Assembly (NCBI GenBank): GCA_964600165.1 | Contig: CAZRIP010000068.1 | Location: 1 to 21,683 of the forward strand | Reading direction: 5' to 3' | From: CAZRIP01 sp964600165 | Lineage (GTDB): Bacteria; Elusimicrobiota; Elusimicrobia; UBA1565; UBA9628 | DNA: 21,683 nt | Shown here: positions 1-8,179 of the stretch, piece after piece | Numbering within the stretch: position 1 is the first letter of the stretch | How the letters are laid out: every line of letters begins with the position of its first letter | Made by a program: the position numbers and the translations under genes | The notes under the pieces: generated by a model | Told to the model about the DNA's origin: nothing | What the model saw: the letters and a program-made list of their open reading frames with translations, nothing else | Database searches by the model: none

Positions 1-2036
1 GCGGGAGAGGAAAGCGGCCTGGCGGATCGCCTGCGCCGCGCCGCCGTCTCCGAGGCGCTGACGGCGCTCGAGGCCGCGCGGCGCGGCGGCTCGAAGGACG
101 AGGCGGCGCTGGCGCGCCGGCGGCTAGACGATCTGCTTTCGCAAGCGGGCAACGCGCAAGGCTCCGCGGCGCTGCCGAGCCTGCCCGCGCCCCAGGGCGG
201 CTGGCGCCTCTTCTTCGAGAAGCGGCTTCCCCTGGGCCTCGTGGCCTGGGGCAAGATCATGATCTGGTCGCTGTTGATCACGTCGTCGTGCCTGGCCGTC
301 GCCCTGCTCGGGATCGTTCCTCCGCCGCTGGTGCCGGTATTAATCTGGGGAGGAATACTGATGGTCTTCCTCGTCAAGAAAGGCCCGCGCTCGCATCTGT
401 GGGCGCGCGGCGGGCTCGTCGCCTTGCTGCTCGGCATGATGGTAAACCTCGCCGCGAACCCGGCTCACGGCTTGATCTGGATGGGCTTCGCCTGCTTCAA
501 CCTCCTCGTCGCTCTCGCGACCGTGGAGAAGACCATTCCGGGGATGCTGACGAATTGGGGCGCGCCCGGGCGGATGGCCCGCTACCTCATCGCGCGAGCG
601 CTCCCGGCCGACGCCACCGCGCGCCAGAAATGGTGGACGCGCGCGCTCGCGGGCACGCGGCAGGCCCGCGACCTCGCCGCGCGCGAGATGCTCGCCGCGC
701 CCGAGGAGGCGGCGGCGATGTCGGGGCCCATCGGCGCGCTCGCTTTCCAGGACCGCGAGAAGATGACTCCCGAGCTCATCGAGATCCTGGCCAGGATGGG
801 ATCGGGCGACGCGGACGCCGTGCTCCAAACGCTCTCCCTCGTCGGCTCCGGCCCGCAGCAGCAATGGGCCAAGGACGCGCTGGCCAAGCGCGAGGCGGCG
901 AGGCAATCCGCGCTGCAGCGTCTGGCCGAGCCGCTCGCTCCGGCCGCGCCGACGGCCGAGGACGCTCTTCTGTCGGCGGCGAGGGCCAAGCTCGCCGCTC
1001 CGGCCGAGAACCTGGCGGAGCGCCTGCGCGCCCAAGCGCTGGCCGAGGCCCTCGAGACGGCCGAGCGCTCGTCCGGCGACGAGCGGCGGCTCGCGTTGGA
1101 GCGCGTGAGCGCTTTGATGAGCGACGGCGCGGGCGCTCAAGGCTCGAACGCCCTGCCGGACGGCTCGCCGCGCCTGGGCGCGCCGCTTTGGGCGGCGCTC
1201 GCCGCGGCCGCCCTCGCGCTCGCCGCCGGCTTCATTCCCGCCCTGACGACGCTCGCGGGGCTGTCGCCGCTGCTGGCCGGCGCGGGCGCTCTCGCCGGCG
1301 GCGGCGCCTTGGCCGCCTCGATGTCGCGGCCCCTGGACTTCCGCGACCCGCGCGTGACGCTCGGTCCGCGGGAGGAATCCTCGGCGCTGCCGGAGTGGAT
1401 TCCCGCGCAGCGCGCGTTGGGCCGGCTCGTCGAGCGCCTCGGGCTCGCGGCCGAGCGGCGGCCGTCGCTGGCGCTCTGGAACGACGCGCCCGGAGACCCG
1501 CGCCCGANNNNNNNNNNNNNNNNNNNNNNNNNNNNNNNNNNNNNNNNNNNNNNNNNNNNNNNNNNNNNNNNNNNNNNNNNNNNNNNNNNNNNNNNNNNNN
1601 NNNNNNNGGCGAGCGCTGGCTCTCCGCGCCCCAAGCCGCGCTCGAGGGCCTGCTCGCCCACGAGCTCGGGCATCTCGCCACCGGCGAGCAGCGCTGGCGC
1701 AACGTCTGGGCGAGGCTCGAGAAGGCGTCGCGGTGGTCGGCGCTCGCGGCGCTGGCGTCGGTCCCGGCGGCGGGCTGGCTCTGGGCCGCGGCGGCCGGCG
1801 GCGCGTGGCTCGCCTGCTCTCTCCTTGGCTTCGCGTATTTGCGCCGCGCCGAGCTGCGCGCCGACCGCTTCTCGGCCGCGCTGGCCGGGCCGGCCTCCGC
1901 GCGCGCGTTCCTCGACGAGCTCGAGCGCTTCGCCCCCCGCTCGACGGGGTTCGTCGCCTTCCTCGAGCGCTTCCTCAGCGACCATCCGTCGCTCGACAAG
2001 CGCAAGGAAGCTCTCGGCGCCGGGCTGCCGCTCTAG
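1..2036 (+). CDS. Large membrane M48-type zinc metallopeptidase, 5' partial, interrupted by an assembly gap
   Basis: The reading frame is open from base 1, so the start lies upstream of the window. Before the gap it is read in frame 1; after the gap the coherent frame is frame 3 and ends at TAG 2034-2036. I join the two because the 100-N gap has no real length. After the gap the protein has the zinc-protease motif HELGH (1659-1673), a hydrophobic stretch, and then ELRAD, which fits the third zinc ligand and following Asp of M48 (HtpX/Ste24-like) peptidases. Hydrophobic segments at about 241-360, 400-520 and 1190-1330 indicate a polytopic membrane protein with its active site near the membrane. 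A charged helical segment occurs twice (about 13-183 and 1006-1164) with similar sequence, about 330 residues apart, so the protein contains an internal duplication. The M48 assignment is solid; the role of the long N-terminal part is unknown. The stop overlaps the stop of the convergent PAS gene. Confidence 0.8.
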   Translation, partial: GRGKRPGGSPAPRRRLRGADGARGRAARRLEGRGGAGAPAARRSAFASGQRARLRGAAEPARAPGRLAPLLREAASPGPRGLGQDHDLVAVDHVVVPGRRPARDRSSAAGAGINLGRNTDGLPRQERPALASVGARRARRLAARHDGKPRREPGSRLDLDGLRLLQPPRRSRDRGEDHSGDADELGRARADGPLPHRASAPGRRHRAPEMVDARARGHAAGPRPRRARDARRARGGGGDVGAHRRARFPGPREDDSRAHRDPGQDGIGRRGRRAPNALPRRLRPAAAMGQGRAGQARGGEAIRAAASGRAARSGRADGRGRSSVGGEGQARRSGREPGGAPARPSAGRGPRDGRALVRRRAAARVGARERFDERRRGRSRLERPAGRLAAPGRAALGGARRGRPRARRRLHSRPDDARGAVAAAGRRGRSRRRRRLGRLDVAAPGLPRPARDARSAGGILGAAGVDSRAARVGPARRAPRARGRAAAVAGALERRARRPAPXXXXXXXXXXXXXXXXXXXXXXXXXXXXXXXXXXGERWLSAPQAALEGLLAHELGHLATGEQRWRNVWARLEKASRWSALAALASVPAAGWLWAAAAGGAWLACSLLGFAYLRRAELRADRFSAALAGPASARAFLDELERFAPRSTGFVAFLERFLSDHPSLDKRKEALGAGLPL
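1508..1607. other. Assembly gap (100 Ns)
   Basis: Exactly 100 Ns. The coding frame of the metallopeptidase differs on the two sides, so the true gap length is not 100 in frame; it is a placeholder for an unknown length. Confidence 0.98.
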
Positions 2037-2815
2037 GACGCGGCCGTCTCGCGGAGGATCATCGAAAGCCCGATGACCGGCCCGTCGGCCAGGCGGATCG
2101 GCGCCAGCGAGAACGCGCCCCAGAACGTCGACTTGTCGCGGCGCTCGAACTCGACGAGGAGCGGACCCGAGAGCTTTCCCTCGGCGGCCGATTTCAGGCG
2201 CGCGTCGAACTCCGCCCGGCCTTGCTCGCGCGCGAGCGAGCCGGCGGCCCGCCCGCGCAGCTCGCTCTCGGGCCAGCCGAACATCCGCGCGGCGCTTTGA
2301 TTGCAGTCGGCGATGCGCCCGTCCGGAACAAGGCCGATGATGCCTTCGGCCGAGGACGTGACGATGGCGGCGAGCCGCTTGAGCGACTCTTGCGCCCGCC
2401 GCTCGCTCGTCGTGTCGCGAATCACCACGACGCCGCCCAACAGCTGGCCCTTGAGATCGCGGATCGGGCGGCCGGTGACGTGGACATAGACCCCTTCCGG
2501 CACGCGCGGATTGCGGATGAACTGCTCGATCCCGTCGGTGCGCTCGCCGCGCAGCGCGCGCGCGAGCGGAAGCTGATCGGCAGGAAAGGGCTTCTTCGTC
2601 TCGGGCAAGAAGACGCCGTACTCGCCGGACCAGTCCTCGGGCGGGGCTTCGGTCATGCCTTTGCCGATGATGCGCTCGGCCTCCGGGTTCCAGAGGACGA
2701 GTTTGCCCTCGGCGTCGGCGACGACGACGCCCTCGCCGAGATTATGGATGATGAGCTGCAGCAGCTCGATCTCGGAAAAGATGCTGGAGGCGTTGCGCGC
2801 TTGGTTGTCGGGCAT
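2033..2815 (-). CDS. Two-PAS-domain sensor protein without an output domain
   Basis: A 260-residue protein with two PAS repeats. The first spans roughly residues 18-130, starting in a segment containing GEGVVVADAEGKLVLWN and ending in a PAC-like GGVVVIRDTTSERRAQE. The second spans roughly 142-255 and opens with SAEGIIGLVPDGRIADCN. No histidine kinase, GGDEF, HTH or membrane segment follows, so it should be a soluble sensor or adaptor acting through a partner, or a remnant of a larger signalling protein. The start ATG at 2815 is preceded by no clear Shine-Dalgarno; a -10-like TAAACT (2822-2827, minus strand) lies only 6 nt upstream, which would make the mRNA leaderless. The stop codon overlaps that of the convergent metallopeptidase. 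The gene is divergent from tRNA-fMet and lies outside the island. Ligand and target cannot be read from sequence. Confidence 0.85.
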   Translation of the reverse strand: MPDNQARNASSIFSEIELLQLIIHNLGEGVVVADAEGKLVLWNPEAERIIGKGMTEAPPEDWSGEYGVFLPETKKPFPADQLPLARALRGERTDGIEQFIRNPRVPEGVYVHVTGRPIRDLKGQLLGGVVVIRDTTSERRAQESLKRLAAIVTSSAEGIIGLVPDGRIADCNQSAARMFGWPESELRGRAAGSLAREQGRAEFDARLKSAAEGKLSGPLLVEFERRDKSTFWGAFSLAPIRLADGPVIGLSMILRETAAS

Positions 2816-2890
2816 GGTTCCAGTTTAGCCCCGGCGCCGGCCGGCGCGCCGCAAAAATCTGCCTCATATAATGTTCGCGAAACGGCTTCC

Positions 2891-2919
2891 TTGTAAGGCG
2901 CCCGCGATTGTGCTATCAT
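2891..2919 (+). promoter_or_regulatory. Sigma-70-type promoter of tRNA-fMet
   Basis: TTGTAA (2891-2896), a 17-bp spacer, then TATCAT (2914-2919) with an extended -10 TGC just before it. The first tRNA base is 5 nt downstream of the -10 box. Confidence 0.8.
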
Positions 2920-2924
2920 CCTTT

Positions 2925-3001
2925 CGCGGGGTAGAGCAGCCCGGTAGCTCGCAAGGCTCATAACCTTGAGGTCGCTGGTTCAAATCCAGCCCCCGCAACC
3001 A
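2925..3001 (+). tRNA. Initiator tRNA-fMet (CAT)
   Basis: A complete 77-nt cloverleaf with encoded CCA. The acceptor stem has the C1-A72 mismatch that marks initiator tRNAs. The D stem is GAGC/GCTC with A11-U24, the anticodon stem is CAAGG/CCTTG around CTCATAA, and the anticodon CAT is at 2959-2961. The T loop is TTCAAAT. It differs from the textbook initiator in one of the three anticodon-stem G:C pairs: 29:41 is A:U, while 30:40 and 31:39 are G:C. Its 3' 45 bases are the left attachment site of the island. The gene stays intact because the element restores the same 3' sequence. Confidence 0.97.
2957..3001 (+). repeat. attL: 45-bp direct repeat within tRNA-fMet
   Basis: The repeat starts at the first base of the anticodon loop and runs through the CCA end. 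It is identical to 21479-21523; the bases on either side differ (preceding G against A, following T against A). This is the usual arrangement for a tyrosine integrase recombining at a tRNA anticodon loop. Confidence 0.93.
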
Positions 3002-3021
3002 TCTCCGACGGTAGAAGCGAC

Positions 3022-3052
3022 AAAAACCCGGCCCGAAACGGCCGGGTTTTTT
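3022..3052 (+). terminator. Rho-independent terminator just inside the island
   Basis: A 12-bp perfect stem (3022-3033 with 3040-3051), a 6-nt loop and a run of six Ts. It follows the tRNA by 20 nt, so the element supplies a terminator for the tRNA it interrupted and shields its own left end from read-through. Confidence 0.9.
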
Positions 3053-3096
3053 CTTATCCTGGGCCCGAAACACCACAAGGTTAAAGGGGGCCCAAA

Positions 3097-4052
3097 ATGG
3101 CGAAAACGACCGTCGGCCGCACGTTCACCGCGAATTCAATCACCCTAGGACAAGCCTCGGAGGCGTTCCGTCTGCGCTGCCAGGCGCAGAACCTGAGCGC
3201 CGGCACGCTGATCTGGTACGGCGAGAACATCAAGCGCTGGTACCGATTCCTGGAGTCCCAAGGCGTGACGCTGGCCAAGGAGGTCACGCCGAACTTGATC
3301 CGGCTTTCCTTCGAAGACATGCGCGAGCGCGGCGTCAGCCGGAACACCGTGGCGCGCACCTACGGCGGCCTGCGCTGTCTGCGCGCGAGCGGATGATCGC
3401 AGAGAATCCGTTTCTACTCGTCGAAAAGCCGCGCATGGAGAAGAAGCTCATCAAGCCGATGTCGCTGGAGCAGGTCGGACGGCTGTTGGGCGCGATCAAG
3501 ATCAAGCGCTGGACGGACCACAACCTGCGCACGATCGTGGTCCTGATCGTCGACACGGGCCTGCGCGTCTCGGAACTCATCGGGATACGCCGCGATCAGG
3601 TGGACCTCGCCGGCGGCGTCCTGCGGGTCATGGGCAAGGGCGCCAAGGAGCGCGAGGTCCCCTTCGGCTCGACGGCCAAGCAGGCCTTGTGGAGCTACAT
3701 GGCGCGGCGGGGCGAGGTGCCCGGGCAGGACCTGCTGTTCGTCAACCGCTACGGCGGGAGGCTATGCCGGTATTGGATCGAGAAGGCAATCCGCAATCTC
3801 GGGCGGGAGCTGAACATTCAAGGCGTGCGCGTCTCGCCGCACACGCTGCGGCATACGTTCGCCACGCAGTACATCAAGAATGGCGGCGACGCGTTCAGCC
3901 TTCAGAAGATCCTCGGGCACTCGACGCTGGACATGGTGCGGATTTACGTCGGGCTCGCGGATACCGACGTGGTGCAGCTGCATCGGAAGTTCAGCCCGAT
4001 GGATCGGATGGGGATTGTGCCGGGAGGCAAGCGAAGAGTCCTCGTGCGATGA
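3097..4052 (+). pseudogene. Tyrosine recombinase/integrase, split by a frameshift
   Basis: Two adjacent reading frames together make one XerC/D-like integrase. The first (3097-3396, 99 residues) is the SAM-like core-binding domain; the second (3393-4052, 219 residues) is the catalytic domain with R58 (TGLRVSE), K82, H150 and R153 (HTLRHTF), H176 (GHST) and the nucleophile Y185. They overlap by an ATGA stop/start. Alignment by eye with the intact recombinase at 14687-15679 shows about 13 nt missing at the junction, in the stretch that reads FRFWHREG there, so a deletion broke the hinge. The ATGA overlap might still allow a separate catalytic polypeptide to be made. Its position beside attL marks it as the likely original island integrase. 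A plausible Shine-Dalgarno (AAAGGGGG) precedes ATG 3097. Assembly error remains possible. Confidence 0.85.
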
Positions 4053-4074
4053 AAGCCTTCCTCATGTCGTTTAC

Positions 4075-4080
4075 TACAAT
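4075..4080 (+). promoter_or_regulatory. -10-like box close to the start of the 424-residue gene
   Basis: TACAAT ends 8 nt before ATG 4089, with no Shine-Dalgarno between. No convincing -35 box is visible. If used, the transcript would start about one base before the start codon. Confidence 0.4.
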
Positions 4081-4088
4081 ATCCTTCG

Positions 4089-5363
4089 ATGGCTAAGCCG
4101 AAGTTCCCCGAGTTGGAGGTCACGGACCCGATCGAATTTTGGCGCTCCCGCGCCATGAAGTTTGCCGACGGCCTCGGCGTGACCAGCTCGCAAGTCAACG
4201 AGGCTCTGGGCATCATTGTGACGGCCTTCGGCAACGATTGGCTTCGCGCGACCTGCGGACGCAAGTATTCGTCGGCATTTCTCCCGAGGCACCCCTTCAC
4301 GTCGATGTTCAATACCGCAAGCGAAAGCGCCATTATCGAGGTGATGGAGATCGCCGCTTATCTTAAGGCTCTCTATCAGATTCCTTCGCTGGGCGCACTG
4401 ATCACGAATCTCAAGGCGCGCGAGCAGTATGATGGGGCCTTGATGCACCTGGCATTCGCATACCGCTTCCTGAAGGCTGGCGGACGGGGCATGGTGCTTG
4501 AGCCAGATGTCGATCGAGGCCGCAAAGGAGACATCTATTTCGAGCTTGACGACAAGTTTTTGGTCGAGTGCTTTCGAGAGCGTTTCCCGGAGCAGGAGGT
4601 CATGGGGCCAGCGGCGACCAGACTCCTGCATGACCTCTTAGGCGCAGCCAACTGGCACAAACTCCGCGTAAGGCTCTGCATCAGAGTGAAGTCGAGCCCC
4701 GACATGGAGGTTCTAAAGCACATCGACACGGCCGCTCGGAACGCCATCGAGATCGCCAAGTCATCGGGAAGCGCCGACGTCGACGATCCCCTCTTCCAGA
4801 TTTCTATGGTGCCGATGCCCGATCCGCAAATGCGCGGCAAGTTCGACCAGCAATGGAATGGTGGGGCATCGATTGGCCCAGCGGATTTTGGCATGGACTC
4901 CGTAGCTATACCGAGGCAGTTAATCGGGCAGGTTCGAGACGGCGTAGATGTTCAAGGCGAAGCCGGGTCTTGCGGTCTCTGGTGGTGGCCGTCCGACTTC
5001 AAAATCCCGGAACCCGCGACGCGCGTCAAAGCTTTCGCGACAAAAATCAGCGACAAGCTCTCTCAAACCAAGCGTGCTTCTGACAACCCGAAAAGAATCG
5101 TCGTCGCGGCTGCCTTCGAGGCGCGGCTCGATGAGCCCACGAGCAAGCTCATCATGAAGGCCGTCCAGCACGCCGTCGTCCCGAAGCACAAGGATGTCGC
5201 TTGCATCATCTTGAACTGTCGCGTCTGGCTGGCGAAGCATCGCTACGGTTACGCCGCGACCATCCTGCAAGGCAACACCGCCCAGGTCTTCAGCGATAGA
5301 CTGACTCAGGAATTCAATCGGATCGAAACTCAGACCGACATTCTCGCAGAGTTGGGTTCCTAA
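4089..5363 (+). CDS. Unrecognised 424-residue protein, possible degenerate nuclease-like domain
   Basis: I do not recognise a named family. The protein appears soluble, with no signal peptide or membrane segment. The N-terminal 110 residues are mostly helical. Residues 121-160 (from AFAYRFLKAGG to GDIYFELDDKFLVE) look like the core of a restriction-endonuclease fold: helix, strand, then a GD plus a strand ending in VEC. The Lys expected two residues after the Glu is Phe, so it may be an inactive or rearranged PD-(D/E)xK domain; this is inference. The last 90 residues (RIVVAAAFEARL onward) look like an alpha/beta segment. The gene is 36 bp downstream of the split integrase and convergent with the HEPN gene, whose stop codon it overlaps. 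It may be an effector, a partner of the neighbouring defence operon, or unrelated cargo. Confidence 0.6.
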   Translation: MAKPKFPELEVTDPIEFWRSRAMKFADGLGVTSSQVNEALGIIVTAFGNDWLRATCGRKYSSAFLPRHPFTSMFNTASESAIIEVMEIAAYLKALYQIPSLGALITNLKAREQYDGALMHLAFAYRFLKAGGRGMVLEPDVDRGRKGDIYFELDDKFLVECFRERFPEQEVMGPAATRLLHDLLGAANWHKLRVRLCIRVKSSPDMEVLKHIDTAARNAIEIAKSSGSADVDDPLFQISMVPMPDPQMRGKFDQQWNGGASIGPADFGMDSVAIPRQLIGQVRDGVDVQGEAGSCGLWWWPSDFKIPEPATRVKAFATKISDKLSQTKRASDNPKRIVVAAAFEARLDEPTSKLIMKAVQHAVVPKHKDVACIILNCRVWLAKHRYGYAATILQGNTAQVFSDRLTQEFNRIETQTDILAELGS

Positions 5364-5971
5364 TTCTGCTCTAGTGCTCGGCGGGCCTGAAGCTCATTCT
5401 CTAGGAGTCCGAGAAAACCCTGGACGTCCGCTTCGGCGAGATCGTCGTAAACAAACGGCCCGCTAAGCCAGCGTTCGCTGACGATGTTTGCGAACTCGCG
5501 CAATTTCTCGAAATACTGCTGATCTGCGCCCAGCGGGAATGATCCCAAGGTCTGATCATTCAGCACGGCTTCCAAGTCGTTGTGCGACAGGACTCGATTG
5601 CGCGCAGCGCCGATCCCCTGCGCTTTGTCCTTCACCGGGAGCAGCGTTTCCATTTCGAGTCGCAAGTCATTTAGTCGCCGCAAACTCTGGGGGTCCCACT
5701 GGCCAAATTGGATGACGTATTCGATCGTCAAGTTTTCTCGCCCAAACTGCTCGGCCGGATCGTGAAGTTTAACGATCTCGTGCAGTGCGTATTCTTGCGT
5801 AATTGGATTCAATCTGCGCAGGAAGTCGAGTGCGCGGGACCTTCCCAGGCGGCTTAAGAGTGGATTATCCTCGAACAACTTCCGGTGGATCGTCCATGCG
5901 ACGTGAGTCTGGCGACACAAATCGCAGAATTTTTCGGCAACCTGGGCATCCACTGCTCGTCTCGCGCTCAT
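5360..5971 (-). CDS. AbiU2-like HEPN domain protein
   Basis: A 203-residue soluble, helical protein. Residues 124-130 read RNRVLSH followed by ND, matching the HEPN R-polar-x(4)-H signature as seen in AbiU2-type abortive infection proteins. Residues 67-90 (VKLHDP, then ENLTIEYVI) fit the D...NLS segment of the same group. HEPN domains of this type are often metal-independent RNases, and activity is plausible here because the Arg, Asn and His are all present. It starts 12 nt after the helicase stop, with Shine-Dalgarno GAGG 6 nt before ATG, so it is the last gene of the leftward operon. Its stop overlaps that of the convergent gene at 4089-5363. In this context it may be the toxic effector triggered by the upstream sensor/helicase proteins; that role is inferred. 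Confidence 0.7.
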   Translation of the reverse strand: MSARRAVDAQVAEKFCDLCRQTHVAWTIHRKLFEDNPLLSRLGRSRALDFLRRLNPITQEYALHEIVKLHDPAEQFGRENLTIEYVIQFGQWDPQSLRRLNDLRLEMETLLPVKDKAQGIGAARNRVLSHNDLEAVLNDQTLGSFPLGADQQYFEKLREFANIVSERWLSGPFVYDDLAEADVQGFLGLLENELQARRALEQN

Positions 5972-5983
5972 TCTCGTCCTCAG

Positions 5984-8179
5984 TTATCCGATTAGTTCTT
6001 CAGAGAGAGCTACCGCACCGGGAATCTCGAATTCAGCGGCCGAAAAACCGCGGCTGAGGAGATTCTCTGGCAAAAGCCAATCCCATTTCTCTCGCCGCTT
6101 ATTCTGGACGGACTCGGCGAGCTGTTCTGGCGATGGCGGAGGGACCGAAGCAATGTTACTGAGCCCGGTGCGTACATCGACCTCCTGCACCCCAATAACG
6201 ACGAAGCAAACGCCTTCGTTGACGGCCCGAAGATTCTGTCGGGATAAAAGCAATGCCAATGTATCGTTCACGCGGTCACCCTTCCAGGTGAATACATATA
6301 CATCTGCACCCGCCGGCAGAATTCTCTGCCGTCCCAAATCCATCGCCGAAAATGCCTTGCGAGCCTCGCCCAATTGCGTGGCCGCGGTCGCATCAAGAAA
6401 TGAAATCGGGGCCGACTCCAAGAGAATGCTCCGCATTTCTTCTCGAACATGGTCGTGGGCCTTGCCGCCCATGCCGTCGAAGATCGGCGGCTTTCCTCCT
6501 TTGGCCGGGATGACTTGAATCAATTTCTCCGACAAACTGCACTCCATCACCTGCCAGCGTCTCCCCGCGAAAATAATGTAGCTTCCCTTCTCCACAGGCC
6601 GAGATAGTGGCAGCGTTCCGAGAGTCTTACCCCCAGACACAATCCGGAACTCCTCATCGGAAGCGAAAGCTGCCAAAAAACTGTAGTGATTAACAAGGCG
6701 CTCTCCGACCGGGCCATGAAGAAGCAGGCCGGAAGCGTCCTGCGTCAAAATTTCCTTCTCACCAAGCCCGCGTAGTAGTTCCGCAAACTCGGCCTTCGTC
6801 AGATTCGGGAACAGTTTACTCTCGCAAAGTATTCCCCATGCTTGTGCGGCCGATAACCCCCCGTATTGCGCGATGAGGGCTAATAACTGCTGGATCAGTG
6901 TGGAAAGATGTAAGCTGGCAACCTGCGGCGGCTCGTACCATCCTTTAACGAGTAGCCGAACCTGCGCGATAGTCTGGACCAACCCCTGCCGCAATTGGTC
7001 AGGGAGCGGCGTCTTCGGGGTTATCTCCCGCTCAAGAGAATACGAACGCAGTATCGCCGGCTCTCCCTTGCGGCGTCCTGATCGTCCTAATCGTTGACGA
7101 AGACTAGCCACCGATGGCGCTGGCCCAACCTGCGCGATGCTGGTGACACTGCCGATATCGATGCCGAGTTCGAGCGTGTTCGTGGCGACTGCCGTGGCAG
7201 GCCGCTCTCCCGATTTCAGGGCTTGCTCCGTCTGCTCTCTGACCTCTTTCGAGAGACTTCCATGATGCGGCCAGAATTCATTAGGGAAGCCATCGCGCTC
7301 ACAAAAACGCCTGAGCTGATCCGAATAGGTCTCAACCCGAGTACGGCTGTTCGGAAAGACAAGATTATTCGATCCGCGTAGCGTCTTGTAAAGGCTTTCG
7401 CCTATTGCAAGCGCCCCGGCGGACGGCTCATCGGGCTTATCCTCCGATGGTTTGTCATAAAATCCCTTCACGATAACTTTCAGTTCCTGGCCGCTGTCAT
7501 CGCTCTTGATGATCTGAACCTTATCACCGGCTCCAGGCCTCAGGAATTCTGCGGCGAGTTGCATTTCGCCAAGAGTAGCGGATAGGCCGATTCTGACAAC
7601 TCGACGCTTAAGCGCCGTCTCGATGCGATGCATGAGCGATTGAAGTTGCTTCCCTCGCTCCGATCCGATAAAGGCGTGTAACTCGTCGACGACGATGTAG
7701 GCTAGTCCGCCGAAAGGACCCTGGAGGGCATGCCCTTGCCGCATGAGCAGCCCTTCCAAGGACTCCGGAGTAATTAATAAGCAGCCGGATGGGTTCTCGA
7801 AGAATTTTTTCTTCCGCGAAGCAGCGACGTCGCCGTGCCAGCCGACCACGGGAATTTCCAAGGAGGCGCATAGCCGATCCAGTCGATCCCACTGATCATT
7901 GATGAGCGCCTTGAGCGGGCTGATGTATAAAGCGAAGCGCGGAGTCTTGGATGCCAGGAGCGCCGTCAATATCGGCAAGAACGCCGCTTCCGTCTTGCCT
8001 GAAGCGGTCGCCGCTGCGATGATAATGTCATCGTCGCCTTTGAGGATGAGTGGAATGGCGCGCTCTTGAGCGTCCTTAAGCTCCGTCCAGCCGGCTTGCC
8101 AAATCCAGCGTTGGATGCGTTCTTCGAGAAGGTTAAAGCTCGAAGACGGCTCAGGAGAGTTTGAAGCTTGTGAGCTCAT
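5984..8179 (-). CDS. sngC: Lhr/BrxHI-like DExH-box helicase, Shango SngC-like
   Basis: A 731-residue superfamily 2 helicase. Motif I is ATASGKT (residues 57-63), the DExH box is DELH (166-169), motif III is SATLG (201-205), motif V is TNTLELGIDIG (about 334-344) and motif VI is QRLGRSGRR (363-371). The roughly 360-residue C-terminal extension fits the Lhr-like group used in BREX type 2 (BrxHI) and, from memory, Shango. It should be an ATP-driven nucleic acid translocase or unwinding enzyme acting in the cytoplasm. The start ATG at 8179 lies 29 nt inside the end of the ATPase gene and has GGAGG 5 nt upstream, so the two are tightly coupled. All the motifs I checked look intact. The helicase family is certain; the system name rests on neighbourhood and memory. 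Confidence 0.9.
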   Translation of the reverse strand: MSSQASNSPEPSSSFNLLEERIQRWIWQAGWTELKDAQERAIPLILKGDDDIIIAAATASGKTEAAFLPILTALLASKTPRFALYISPLKALINDQWDRLDRLCASLEIPVVGWHGDVAASRKKKFFENPSGCLLITPESLEGLLMRQGHALQGPFGGLAYIVVDELHAFIGSERGKQLQSLMHRIETALKRRVVRIGLSATLGEMQLAAEFLRPGAGDKVQIIKSDDSGQELKVIVKGFYDKPSEDKPDEPSAGALAIGESLYKTLRGSNNLVFPNSRTRVETYSDQLRRFCERDGFPNEFWPHHGSLSKEVREQTEQALKSGERPATAVATNTLELGIDIGSVTSIAQVGPAPSVASLRQRLGRSGRRKGEPAILRSYSLEREITPKTPLPDQLRQGLVQTIAQVRLLVKGWYEPPQVASLHLSTLIQQLLALIAQYGGLSAAQAWGILCESKLFPNLTKAEFAELLRGLGEKEILTQDASGLLLHGPVGERLVNHYSFLAAFASDEEFRIVSGGKTLGTLPLSRPVEKGSYIIFAGRRWQVMECSLSEKLIQVIPAKGGKPPIFDGMGGKAHDHVREEMRSILLESAPISFLDATAATQLGEARKAFSAMDLGRQRILPAGADVYVFTWKGDRVNDTLALLLSRQNLRAVNEGVCFVVIGVQEVDVRTGLSNIASVPPPSPEQLAESVQNKRREKWDWLLPENLLSRGFSAAEFEIPGAVALSEELIG

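Noticed and set aside
340..1140. Long minus-strand frames opposite the metallopeptidase
   Set aside because: Arg/Gly/Ala-rich antisense frames typical of GC-rich DNA, with no domain resemblance.
2864..3076. Minus-strand frames at both island ends encoding GLDLNQRPQGYE-like peptides
   Set aside because: These are antisense translations of the tRNA 3' sequence, a common annotation artefact, not proteins.
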